A stretch of 64,000 nt of DNA. Origin: Anthoceros angustus (Eukaryota; Streptophyta; Anthocerotopsida; Anthocerotales; Anthocerotaceae). Of the stretch, positions 1-11,300 are shown piece after piece. The notes beneath the pieces are model-generated. The model did not search any database and was not told the origin of the DNA. It saw only the letters and a program-made list of their open reading frames with translations. The number at the start of each line of letters is the position of its first letter. Position 1 is the stretch's first letter. A program made the translations under genes and the position numbers. The stretch lies in NCBI GenBank assembly GCA_010909165.1, contig MU008161.1:1116001-1180000 (forward strand), written 5' to 3'.

Positions 1-3000
1 GTAATGGTGTAAACGGTGTTGCTGGTGATGCAACATGCCAAGAATCTGAGGCTTGCTTCAGCGGCTCCGGTATCCAGTAGGCACTTTCATTTGTTTTCGT
101 TTGGTTCTGCCGTTTGATTAGATAGCGCTGGGGTGGTTCCGCAAAGGTTTTCTTACTTATCTCACCGATGGTTTTGCTGCCTGGCAGGGGAGATTTTAGG
201 CTAGATAATTATCACGATGGCATCATATCTTCTGCTTTCATGGTTGGGTTTGTGGCGTTATCGCCAGTATTTGCTCAACTATCTAAGAGGTGATCTGGTG
301 TCAGGATTCTAGGGAGGTTGTGGAACAGAGCGTGTACTTCTTGGGGTTTGGACCAATTCTTCTTTCAATGTTCTCTCTTCAGATACAATCCATTCAGGCT
401 TATTGGAGTTGGCCTCTTATTCTGGACGGTTGCCACATTTAGCTGTGGGCTATCTGTTGGTTTTTGGTCCATCACGTTATCCCGAATGTAATGTCCATTG
501 CTGTATTCACTGGCAGTAAGTTGAGTTACAGTGAGGAGGTTGATGGCACTTGAGGTTGCACTGAATTGAGATGGTGGTGGGCAGGTTGGTCGGGATTGGT
601 GAGGCCTCTTTTGTTAGCCTAGCAGCTCCTTTCATTGACGACGTTGCTCCCCCAGACCAGGTACTTAAAGACGATTTGACCATCTCTAGTTGTAAATCCG
701 TGTTATTGGTACAGAGACTATAGTAGCGTCATAGTTCGAAAACCTGTGCAGATGTTGCAAACTGCAGAACCTTGTAGATTTAAGTGTTAGTGCAGGATAT
801 TGAGTCACTATTTATCCAAGGATATTAACAGAGGGCACCAGCGATATGATAGACAGCAGCTTCATGGGTGTGACTGTGGAGTTGTCTGGGTTTTTCTTCT
901 TGCCAGGTGCCCATACGAGCCAGCCTGCTGAGTTGACACCTGTTTGTTTTGCAGCGAACTCTTTGGTTGTCCATTTTCTACATGTGCATTCCAGTAGGTG
1001 TGGCAGCAGGCTACGTTTATGGAGGTCTGGTATGTTCTCAATTGATCTCACCTATTTTGATGTTTGCAGTTAACGTTTTTACTTATTGTGGATGTTCTAA
1101 ACACTACTTGTTGACTACCTGCAGGTGGGTGGCTTGTTACACTGGCGAGCTGCCTTTGTCATTGAGGCTTTGCTCATGTTGCCATTTGCTGTATTTGGAT
1201 TCGTTTCAAAACCCATTCAAATGAAAGGTGAGTCGCCTTTCTGTTTAGTCTAAGGTGCACGGTTGCTGGAATTGACATCAGTTGTCCTAACTTTTAACAA
1301 TCCAATGAGTCATGACTTCTGTATCTGGACTGCTGTTTCCTTTGGCTGAAACATAACTAGAGGACTGGTTATTGTCCCAAATGAAAATTAACTAGATGAT
1401 CAATACTGTTCAGACTTCAATTCAACTTTTCAACACATTGACTCCTCGGATTTGGATCATACGGCAGGTTAGAGCCGAACTAATATATTAACACCCGCAA
1501 TACATGAATGTTGGCAATTGTAATACATGGTGGCACCTGCTCGGGCTTATATGTTATAAATGATTTGGCCTAGCCAAATTTTCTAACTAAGCAAGGTTTT
1601 ACAAGTAAGAATGTTGCAGGCCCTAGAGGTCGATCACAAATCTCTACTTCTGCAGCTTTTTCTGACAAGCCAGTTCTTTTTTGTACTTGCAGTGCATGTA
1701 GCTTTGGAGAGTGGTCCGGAAGATTCACTGCTTGAGAAAAGCAAAGGGACCAGCATGTGAGTTGGAGATTGTTTATAGCTAGTGTAGAGTTGACAAGCGT
1801 AGAAAATTTTGCCAAGCAGCATCGTAGCTTGGTCTAGATCTTCATCTGCATGTTGTCCCTATCTTGACACTTGCTTCAGGTGGGAGCGCTTCTGTTCTTG
1901 GTGGTTGGATCTTTTCCTTGATTTGAAGGTGCTCTTCAGTAGCAAGGTTTATACCACAAATGTTCTCGGTACGTGTAAACTTGTTTGCTGAAGCTTTGAT
2001 CTCTTTGTTTTAAAGTATTTGGTGTGAATTAACCTGTTAGTATCATCTAGAAGGAGAAAATGTGGCACTATATTAGTAATTTGACACTGTGGTTGTTTCA
2101 CCAGGTTATGTTGCCTTCAACTTTGTCCTGGGTGCTTACTCATACTGGGGTCCAAAAGCTGGTCAAGCCATCTACAACCTCGTAAGCCCGGGTGCATATG
2201 GTAGCAATGGCGTCGTGACCAGTCGACTAAGGCTTCTGTAACTTTTCCGGTTCGCAGGATAATGCCGACATTGTGTTTGGCGTCATAACAATTCTGGCTG
2301 GAGTCTTGGGAACTATATTTGGTGGGATTATGTTTGACTACATTGGCTCAACAGTGACCAATGGACTTAAGGTCTGTTATACCCCTCACTGCAGAGATGA
2401 ATACTGAACTGCACCTGACGTTCCTTAACACTAATAGATTTAAAGTGTGTTTTTCCCCGGTAGTTTCTTGCAGTTGTCACGTTTGTTGGAGGAGTGGGAT
2501 GCCTATTTGCATTCTTATCAAAGGCCCTCTGGAGTTTCATACTCTTGCTTGGTGTTGGAGAGCTTTTCCTTTTTGCGACCCAGGTAAAACCTAACTAACT
2601 TTTCTGCAGAGTTTACACATCGGCAATCACTTTTGAAACCTGGAAACTTTCTTAAGAATGTCTTTGTCATTTGCACGTTTGTAGGGACCTGTGAATAAAA
2701 TCTCAATAGGGAGTGTGCCTCCTGAAATGAGGCCACTGGCGATGGCCATGTCCACTGTTCTCATCCATGTCTTTGGAGATGTTCCTTCATCACCACTTGT
2801 CGGCAAATTCCAGGTTGGGAGATGTGCTCAAAGAGTCTATCCAGTCCACGGATGGCTTCAACATCAGTTCCTCACAATGCTGGGTCGGTTTTTCAGGACT
2901 GGGCGCAAGACTGGCGGTTCACAGCCTTGGTTCTAACCTGCGTCTATTTTGTGGCAGCGGCAATCTGGTCCATAGGTATGTTCACTTGCTCCCCTACCTG

Positions 3001-3214
3001 GTTTGCTTTACTTGCAAGCAAAAACTGTGGCATGGAGATGAACCGATTGCATCAGGTGTCCATGTGAGTTCTCATCTTTTGTCCCGCCGTGTTTCTTGTG
3101 CAAGGCTTTGTGCTTAAACCTCCGCAGGGTGATGAGCCCCTGGAGCCCAGCCGAAGGGTTCAGGGTGACAGCGATGGAAAGGCGCAAGAAGTTCCCTTCC
3201 TTGCAGAAATCTAA
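1..3214 (+). CDS. SPNS: Spinster-like MFS transporter, 3' portion (5' end outside window)
   Basis: Putative sphingolipid/lysolipid transporter of the Spinster (SPNS) branch of the major facilitator superfamily. Fifteen exons join in one frame: 1-76, 188-289, 383-487, 585-660, 955-1029, 1125-1227, 1693-1756, 1880-1968, 2105-2181, 2258-2371, 2464-2583, 2685-2813, 2897-2975, 3056-3063 and 3128-3214 (TAA). Family landmarks seen include the segments MLVGIGEASFVSLAAPFIDD, LWLSIFYMCIPVGVAAGYVY, KVLFSSKVYTTNVLGYVAFN, AYSYWGPKAG and HVFGDVPSSPLVG, with hydrophobic transmembrane stretches between them. The N-terminus and first helices lie before position 1, so it is partial here. The exon at 585 uses the AG directly before GTTGGT, which restores the conserved RMLVG. 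The 8-nt exon 3056-3063 is the least certain piece: reading through instead gives an early stop. It converges on the BPC gene, with about 600 bp between the stop codons. Confidence 0.88.
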
Positions 3215-3812
3215 CAAGATGAGAGTTCGCTGGTGTAAGGGCGTCCGGGATAAGATGAGAGCTTTCTGGTATAGGTTTGTGGAATAGGTTTCCCGAACCT
3301 TCAATTCGAAACAAAGGTAGGCATTCCGTCCAAGAGAAATAAGGGCAAGTGTTTTCCATATTCTGAAAACCTGCCCTCAACCGGCTCATTTGGTTGAACC
3401 ATGTGTGGAGGCTGAGTTGTTGTACGTTCCAAGATGGTCGTCCACTACCTACGAATACCCCGCAACTCGAGGTGGTGGGTTACAACATTTGTTAGAGGAA
3501 CTTCCTCGGCATCTTTACTAATTTCTTGGGAACGGAAACACTGAGTGAGATGACTAAAGTGCCTCGCAACACACCTGAGAAGATCATATAACTGTCTTGA
3601 AACGCTCGCAACTACTTCAGAAAGATGGTCAGCAGCACTATCATCCGTGCTCCTATACTTCAATCCCTCCCCGTGCCGAAGTGCGCATGAAATGCGTAAG
3701 CCACCACACTTGCACCTTTGTGGTACAAACCAGGCAGCTAGTACAAGGGTAAACGACCGCCAGTTTGATCTACAAGCTGAAAACTATGGCATAGTTATAT
3801 ATGTAGGAGAAA
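3215..3812. other. Convergent intergenic / 3' UTR interval
   Basis: About 600 bp between the stop of the SPNS-like gene (+) and the stop of the BPC gene (-). It presumably holds both 3' UTRs. I see no conserved coding frame, RNA gene or repeat here; the short open frames on both strands resemble no family I recognise. Confidence 0.5.
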
Positions 3813-4144
3813 TTACTTGAGCGTAACATACCGATTGGTACCATGCTTCGCCCAGTGCTCTTTGAGATCAACCGGGTAGTTGATGTTCACACCCTCGAGC
3901 GACAATTTTTCCAAGAGCTTTTCAAATGCTCCGGCACTCATCTTCCTTCCAGCCAACCTCGAGCCGCGCTTCTTGGGATTCATGGGCAGCGGATACTGCG
4001 ACATGGACGTGGTGCAACACGCAGACTGCCAGCCCCCATTCCCCCATCTGTAACACTGCTGCGTCACCCCAGTACAAGAGCAATAAGGAATCGGGGTCGT
4101 TGCACTATCGTAAACCCCAGTCCTCTTGGGCGGAGGAGGCGCCG

Positions 4145-4175
<31 letters not shown>

Positions 4176-5021
4176 CTGGTCGTCAGGAGCCCCTTCCGCA
4201 CCCTCTTCGAGCTTGACACCGTCGGGAAACTCCTGCCCGTCCTGCACCTGCCACTGCCCTTTCTTCCCCGGAGATTTCCGCCGTTTAGGAGTCTGGCCGG
4301 CTCCCGCCGCCTTCTTGCCCGGGGTGGCTGTCCGAGCGTGCTTCTTACCCCCCTCCTTGGGAGCCGCCTGCTTGGTCGGCTTGGCCATGGGCTCCGCGTC
4401 CAGGCCCATGCCCATCCCCATGGGAGCCGATCGGTTAGTCAGCAGATCGTAGTCGTCCGAGAAGGAGCAGTTGTCCACCGCCTGGAAGAGCTTGGATCCC
4501 TCCGTGGCCGGCTCCGGGTAACGCTTCCGGCCCTGCATTTGCGCATCCCTCTCGGCCTTGAGGGAATCCAGGGCCGCCACCACCACCTTGTACTCGTTGA
4601 TGACGGTGTCCCGCTGCAGGATAGCCGCGTCCCGCTCCGCGCAGGCCGCCTCCTTCTCCGCCACCGCCGTGTCTCGCTGCATGATGAGGGCATCCCGCTC
4701 CGCGCACACCGCCAGGAAATTGTGGTCCGAGAGCGGATGCTGGTGCTGCTGCGGGTGCTGGTGCTGATGCTGCGGGTGCTGGTGCTGGTGCTGCGCGTGC
4801 TGGTGCTGCTGGTGGTGCTGCTGCTGCTGGTGGTGGTGCTGCTGGTGCTGCTGCTGCTGCGGATGGAGCTGGTGCTGGTGGTGCTGCTGCAGGTGCTGGT
4901 GCTGCATGTGCTGCTGCGGATGCAGCGCGTGCGGGTGCAGCCCATGGCTGTGCAGCGACGGCGGCTTCCGGTGTTGTGCTATCAGCTTGCCTTCATCTTC
5001 CATGAAGGCGGCGGCAGCCAC
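3813..5021 (-). CDS. BPC: BBR/BPC (BASIC PENTACYSTEINE) GAGA-binding transcription factor
   Basis: Plant-specific nuclear factor binding GA/CT-repeat DNA. A single uninterrupted 402-codon frame. Residues 300-402 form the BPC DNA-binding domain: the five cysteines appear as [18 protein letters not shown] and SACC, followed by RLAGRKMS, a [20 protein letters not shown] terminus. Residues about 104-160 are a coiled coil built from AERDAxxxQRD repeats, the dimerisation region of this family. Residues about 229-253 are basic ([10 protein letters not shown]), a likely NLS. Unusual: residues 21-97 are almost only His and Gln, and an 11-Gln run lies at about 283-293. Start: ATG at 5021 opens the frame; an internal ATG six codons later (MEDEGK) is an alternative. 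A same-length antisense frame is a by-product of GC-rich composition. In Marchantia a BPC on the U chromosome is the feminizer and has a V-linked gametolog, so linkage matters here. Confidence 0.95.
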
Positions 5022-6080
5022 TGCCGCGACTAGAGAGAAAGCAAACTAGAGAGAAGAGGGAGCACCGGGAGCCGGAGCTGGGGGAGGGACGCCCGAGCAG
5101 GCAGCAGCTGCCGCCGCTGCTGGATGCGTGCTGCAAACTCGCGGGCAGCCGAGGCCGATGCGAGATAGAGAGAGGAGAGAGCTCCCCCGATCCGGCAGCA
5201 GCAGCAGAGCAGCTGCAGCAGTCCAGGCAGCTCCAGTCCAGTCCAGTCGAAGCAGACCACCCGGGAAAAGGAAAGAGAGAAGAGTGCAATCAACTTGTGA
5301 GAAGAGTGCAATGGACTTGTGCGGCAGGCACACCTGCAGCTGGGCTGGGCCGCAGTGAGAAGAAGGGAGGAGGAGGGCAGCAAAGAAAGAGAAGGAGGTC
5401 GGTGTTGGTGCAGTCCAGCCCACCTTCTCGAGCAGCAGCCCAGGCCCCAGGCCGGGGACAGAGAGCGAGAGACGATATCTTACTAGGCAGGAGCGGGAGC
5501 GGGAGCGAGGAGAGCGAGCTGCCGCTGCCGCTGCCCCTGCCGCTGCTGCAGGGGGAGCCGGTGTCTCTCTCCCGGTGATGCAAGCGGCAGCGGGCGGGAG
5601 GCGGGGGGGGCGTGGGCGTAGAGAGAGGCAGGAGATGAGACAAGGTGCGCAACGGCAACCGAACAGGGAACAGAGCCAGAGCGAGCAAGGAAAGGGACCG
5701 AGCGCGTGGGAGGGAGAGAAGGAAGGGTGGCACCGGCGGGGGGAGAGAGACAGGCAGAGAGCGAGAGCGAGAGCGGGGACTCGGAGCGAAGCCGAGGAAG
5801 GAAAGGAAAGGAAAGGAAGGCCAGGCCAGCCACCAAGGCAGGCAGGCAGGCAGGCGTTCAGGCAGCAGGCAGGGGCAGAGAAGGAAGGCAGCGCAGCACT
5901 GCACACTGCACACAACAGAGCCTGAGGCGGAGAGAAGGAGAAGACTGAGAGAGGACACCAGACAAGTGAGTGAATGCGAGATGAGGGAGGGGAGGGGGAA
6001 GACAGGCGATGCACGCCAGGAAGAAGGTGCCCGGCGCCCGGCGCCCGCCACCCGCTACTGTAGCGGGATATTAGGGTAAC
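5022..6080 (-). promoter_or_regulatory. CT-rich 5' leader/promoter of BPC with many GAGA/CTCT boxes
   Basis: About 1 kb upstream of the BPC start is strongly strand-asymmetric. The + strand is GA- and GGCA-rich, so the BPC-sense strand is CT-rich. Clusters of GAGAG occur near 5160-5190, 5270-5300, 5465-5480 and 5740-5775. Simple repeats (GGAAA)n and (GGCA)n lie at about 5800-5860. The sense strand is nearly stop-free because pyrimidine-rich DNA rarely makes stop codons; this creates a long artefactual open frame. GA-repeat motifs are the known targets of BPC proteins, so autoregulation is an inference. The transcription start was not located. Confidence 0.55.
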
Positions 6081-8152
6081 AACCCTTTCTGTGCTGCCCG
6101 CGGGCAGCCTTCGGGCAGCCCCCACGCCGCACGACCTCGGCACCCCTTGCGCTACCGTTGGGAATGTGCCCTGCTCTTTTCACTTACCAATCCATTACCT
6201 AGTGGTGGCAACAAAAATCAAATCAAGTCAAAAGGGATTCAACGAAGACCTCCCTCCGGAACCAAAACAAATTGAAGTCAAAATAACTTCCGATCACCGT
6301 TCCAAAGGGGATGGAAAAACCTTGCAAGCTTATTGGCCTTTTTGCACGAGGTCATAGCCAACTTCAAAATTATTTGAAGAATAGTTTCAAAGGGTGTAAT
6401 TTGCAATACCACTGGAACCCTTAATCGGGGAATGACCAAACATTATATATATCAAATTTTAGCTTTAATCTTAGATTTGGGAACATATCAAGAAAACTCC
6501 CATTGCTCAATTGTCGATGCTTGAATAATTTTGCGTCGTCACTCATCCTACATGAACATATGTGATTATCCAAAAAACATGCTTTCACTGGATCAGGTCA
6601 ATCTCACTCCTGACCCAACAAACATACAATCTTAAAGAGCAATAAGAAACTCATTGTCTTCCAACAACTTGCAAACCTGCTCCTTACTTCTAACACACAA
6701 CAGTTAGGCCATCTACGCTCTTCTTGCCATGATCCTTGATTGAAGAAAAAAAAATTCACCTACCTTTCCACCTATCAAGCTCTCCACCAAACAGGCTCGC
6801 CACCAAGCAGGCTCGCCACCAAGCACGCTCTCCACCAAGCAGGCTCTCCACCAAACACGCTCTCCACCAAGTAAGCTCTCCACCAAGGATGCTCTGTATA
6901 GATCCACACAATGGTCTTTGAGTTCTCAAAGTTGGCTCTTGAATTTCCCACAATCGCACCCTAACTGGGCAACTACTAACTCTAGCAGTTCTTATATATC
7001 CATTCAACCACATTTTTCCGGGACTACCCCCTATGGATAGCTTCCTCTTTAGGAATTGCATGCGACGTCACACATAGCTATGCTTCCAAGCCACTAAACA
7101 GGATAACTTCTATATGTAGCTTTTATTTTCAACTTCTTTTATTTTTCACTTTTTATTTTGAATTCATCTTTAACTTTTTTATTTTTCATTTAAAATTTAC
7201 TTTTCACTAGACCCTTATACTTTCTCAGCCCATCATTGGCTCACAATCCATATATCATCCATGATGTGACATCATTGTGGCCATGCAGCTACTGTTGTTC
7301 TCTTCCTGCATTGCGCTCGTGCGGCCTTCATCCACGCCTGTCGGCCCTCAATAGGCATCTCATAATGCATCCTGGCAGCAATAACAATATCTAGAGAAAA
7401 AGGACGTTGTCCACAAAGCTTCTTTTCCTCAGTACTACGTAACCTGGGATCCCAACAGAAGAGACGCAAATATACATGTATCTTGTTTTCAAAAACAAGG
7501 TGCTGGAATGAGTGTCAAAAATTCATTGAAAACCGCACTTTATGTACAAAGGCAGCAATTGGTCCAAGGGGTGTGTCGATACACTATTGACAAGAAAAAC
7601 GGGCCTAGGGCAAACAAAAAGGTCCAGATTATCAAGCTCTCGAAACCACAAGGTCTATTCATGGACATCTGTACTTTCCTTCCGGGGCATAGTTGTCACC
7701 TTCTTTGCCTCACAGTCAAAGTTAGACAGGGTTGATATTGTCCAGATCTGCCACTTCTTTGCCTACACCAAAGCAATCGCTTGCTATTTGAAACATGGAA
7801 AAAATCAGTCTTTGCTGATAAGATTATAATTAGAGCTTCGTGATAGGCTCCATTGGATTTGTGCATGTAGAGGCGGAGGAGGTGATAAGGCTTTGGAGAA
7901 CCATCAAATGGAGAGCTAAGGCCTACATAACGAAAAGTGATAGATGTGAGTCCCGAGCATGTAAGGCTAGCTGGGAAACCCTAAGTGCATGGGGTCAGCT
8001 ATCTGGCTGTGTGGACCTTTGCCGAAGTAAACTAACTAGTACTGGGTAGATAGTAGTGTTATTATTTTTCTATGAAATGAGGCACGAAGAGTGCACTTGC
8101 TTGTGGAACGAAAAGGTTGTGTTGAAAGGAAATTTGTGTATGATTGTGAATT
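6081..8152. other. AT-rich intergenic DNA, no gene recognised
   Basis: Mostly AT-rich sequence between the BPC upstream region and the truncated copia element. Contents seen: a 16-bp minisatellite (annotated separately) and a strongly AT-rich stretch at 7100-7210. Short open frames on both strands match nothing I recognise. The flank adjoining the copia truncation (7840-8152) shows no LTR similarity. Confidence 0.5.
6778..6895. repeat. 16-bp minisatellite
   Basis: About seven imperfect tandem copies of a 16-bp unit resembling GCTCTCCACCAAGCAG. Variation sits mainly at the last two bases and in one CTC/TCG position. Confidence 0.85.
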
Positions 8153-8396
8153 GCCCAAGCGCGAATTACCGATGAATATGTGTTGAGATGTAGTAGAGAT
8201 TGGGGATCGTTCCGTATGCATTGTGATCCGAGTAGGTGTTGTCAGGTGGAATCGGAGTCGCTTGGATTGTTGAATGCCCAAGCGAATTACCGATGAATAT
8301 GTGTTGAGATGTAGTAGAGATTGGGGATCGTTCCGTATGCATTGTGATCCGAGTAGGTGTTGTCAGGTGGAATCGGAGTCGCTTGGATTGTTGAAT
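8153..8396. repeat. Tandem duplication, ~122-bp unit x2, at the broken end of the copia element
   Basis: Units 8153-8275 and 8276-8396 are nearly identical, differing by a CG dinucleotide near the start. A third start (GCCCAAGC) at 8397 runs directly into the copia reverse-transcriptase sequence. The repeat therefore abuts the point where the pol frame stops resembling RT, just after ELKFCLGIQ. It may be filler made when the 3' end of the element was lost. Confidence 0.85.
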
Positions 8397-11300
8397 GCCC
8401 AAGCAGAACTTCAGTTCTCCAACATCTGTCATTTTAAATTCCTTGCGGAGCATACCTTGAACTCTGGCTAATAATGGCTTGTCATTGGAAACAAATATGG
8501 CGTCATCGACATATATGGCCAGCAAAACATAGGCTGTTCCATCATCATAGATGTACACCGAGGGATCTGCAGGGCTCTGCTTAAAACCCAGGGACTTCAG
8601 GCAAGTATCTAACCTGGCATTCTAGCGTTCTGCACTTTGTTTAAGGCCATAAATGCACTTTATGAGCTTACAAACCCAGTCCGGATGTGCAGGATCCTTA
8701 TAGCCTTCTGGCTGTTCCATATACAGCTCTTCTTCTAAAATGCTATGCAAGAAAGCCGTCTTCACATCCATCTGCTCCAGCTCAGCAGCAAGGGCCAGAA
8801 TAAGGCGTATGGATTGAGAGCAGACAACTGGAGAGAAGGTTTCTTGAAAGTCTAACCCTGGAACTTGCGTAAACCCACGAGCACACAAACGTGCCTTGTA
8901 TCGCGCTATGTCCCCAGCAGCATTGAGTTTATGTTTAAAGACCCACTTACAGGTGATGGGTCTGCGGCCTGCTGGATGAGGAACGAGCTTCCAGGTACCA
9001 TTCTGAATAAGGCTGTTAAATTCATCATCTACAGCTATCTTCCACTTGGCTTTATCAGGACCAATAAATGCCTCTGTGAGTGTGACACGTTCTGAAGGAA
9101 TAGAGGGAACTGCAGCTTGGACTGATGGTAAGCAAACGCCTACTGACCTATGAAAATCTATAGACTCGTAGGGGACTTCCTTCCACTCGGATCTAGGGTT
9201 CCTAACACGTTCTGAACGACGGACAAGTTGTACAGGGGCAAGAACAGGATCGGGCTCAGGGGCATCTTCGGAGTCAGAGGAGGAAGCTACAGAACTCTGC
9301 TCACTTAAATCCTCGGGACCTACATCAACATTCTGGTTAGGTATATCAGGAACCACCTACAGGCTGTTCAGGAATAGCTTGCCCTTCAGGATCTGGATCT
9401 AACTCAAAATCTGGATTTGCATTGATAAGGGGAAAAGGCAAGGGCGGTATGAGAAGAACCGGCTGCTGGCCTGCAGGTGCCAAGGGAAATGCTGGAAGAG
9501 GAGGAATACCTGGGTCGACAGGATCATCATTACCATCTGCATCAACTGGATATTCAGCAGTGTCTTCAACATATAGCAGGTCTGTGGACTGTCCAAGTAA
9601 GATACCATTCTCAAGGACTGGTGGATCCAATATCTCCATAAAGGTAACACTCCTGGAAACTGCGGGCTGCAGAGTAGTAGGGTTGATAAGCTTGTAGGCT
9701 TTAGTTACTTCGCTGTAGCCAACGAAGAGCAGGGGAAGAGCCCGGTTATCTAACTTTCGTCGCTTCTCTGCAAGCACATATGCAAAAGCCTTGGAGCCAA
9801 AGACGCGGAGATGCAAAATACTTGGCTTCCGATTCCAGAAGAGTTCATAGGGAGTCTTGCTTGGCAGAGCCTTAGTGGTAAGTCTGTTTAAGATGTAGGT
9901 TAACCACAGCTTCTGCCCAGTATGGAGAAGGAAGCCCAGACCATAATAGCATGGATCTTGTCATGCCCATCAGCGTTTGATTCTTTCTCTCCGCTACACC
10001 GTTCTGCTGCTGAGTGTAAGGGACAATAAGCTGATGTATGATGCCTCTGTCTTCCAGGAATTGTGTAAAAGCATTACTGACAAATTCACCACCGTTGTCA
10101 GATCTGAAGACCTTAAGAAGACGACCAGTCTGCCTCTGCACCAGAAGCAGCCACTCTTGAAAGAAGGTGAACGTCTCGCTTTTCCTTTGCATAGGATACG
10201 TCCAAGTATACCGGCTGAAGTAGTCCGTAAGGGTAAAATATTCTGCTCCGCCTAAGGAAGGGACTTGCAGCTGTCCAGAAATATCAGAATGCACTAAGTC
10301 CAGGACTGCTGTTGTTCTGTGAGCAGGTGTGCAAGAAAATGGAGCTTCACGCTGTTTTGCCAAGGCACAAATCTCACATGTAGGAAGCTCCTTGAAACAT
10401 GAAGGTAACGGCTCCCTGTAACAGTCCTGTCTAGATGATGCCAAGAGTTTACTCTTGTTAGCATGGCCAAGGCGTGCATGCCACAGCCGGGCCATCTGGG
10501 TAGCTGTTAAGCTGCCACTGGTTGTTGAAAAAGCTTGCTCTCGACGTGTGCAGGATATGTCTAGACAATACAATTCTGACTCAAGAAAGGCCTTAAAGAT
10601 GCAGATGTCAGGAGCACTACGTCTGGAAAAACAACAGACATTCTCTGACACAGTAAGGACTAAACTTTTCATGTTCATGAGTCTACTCAAGGACAGCAGA
10701 TTCTTTGCCATTTTTGGGACATATAAGACATCTGGCAGCACTAACACAGAGTCGTCATGCTACAGGAATTTGCAGGTTCCAGACCCTAAGATACTTAAGC
10801 TAGTGGCACTACTCTCATCACCAAGGTAGACTTTTTCTGGGACAGAAGAAAAGGTCAGACAAGTAAAGAGAGACTCATCCCGACAGATGTGCGTTGTTGC
10901 CCCATTGTCCAGGTACCAACTATCAGCCTCACTCGCTAGAGTATTTAGACAGATGGTTAGAATCTTTACAACTGGCTTGCCTGAATTTTGTGTTGAGAAA
11001 TCCATTATATGCTTATCTTTATTTTGCTGGGTTGCTGAAGTCGCAGTTGTTGGACGAGGTGCTACCCTCTGAGGTTCACCCGCTTTCTTTTTTCGACACT
11101 CACGAGCCCAGTGGCCAGGCAACCCGCACCAGTTGCAGTTGCCTTGACGTTTCTGTGTATTTGATGAGGAACTCTGGCCGCCAGCATTGGGTGGTCGTTG
11201 AGACTGATTTCTTCCACGACCCCGGCCTCTACCCCTCCAAGCAGAAAACACCTTGTCATTTCTGCCTTTATGCTGTCCTTGTCCGCGCATCTGGCGGACC

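Noticed and set aside
3843-5033. 396-codon + strand frame across the BPC gene
   Set aside because: Antisense mirror of a GC- and CAG-rich coding region; it gives Leu/Arg/Val-rich protein with no domain, whereas the minus strand encodes a full BPC.
5046-6143. 365-codon minus-strand frame just upstream of BPC
   Set aside because: Pyrimidine-rich DNA rarely forms stop codons; the frame opens with a non-ATG codon and the product is low-complexity Ser/Pro/Leu/Cys.
6778-6895. CRISPR-like repeat array
   Set aside because: Units are contiguous with no unique spacers; this is a eukaryotic minisatellite. No CRISPR array was seen anywhere in the window.
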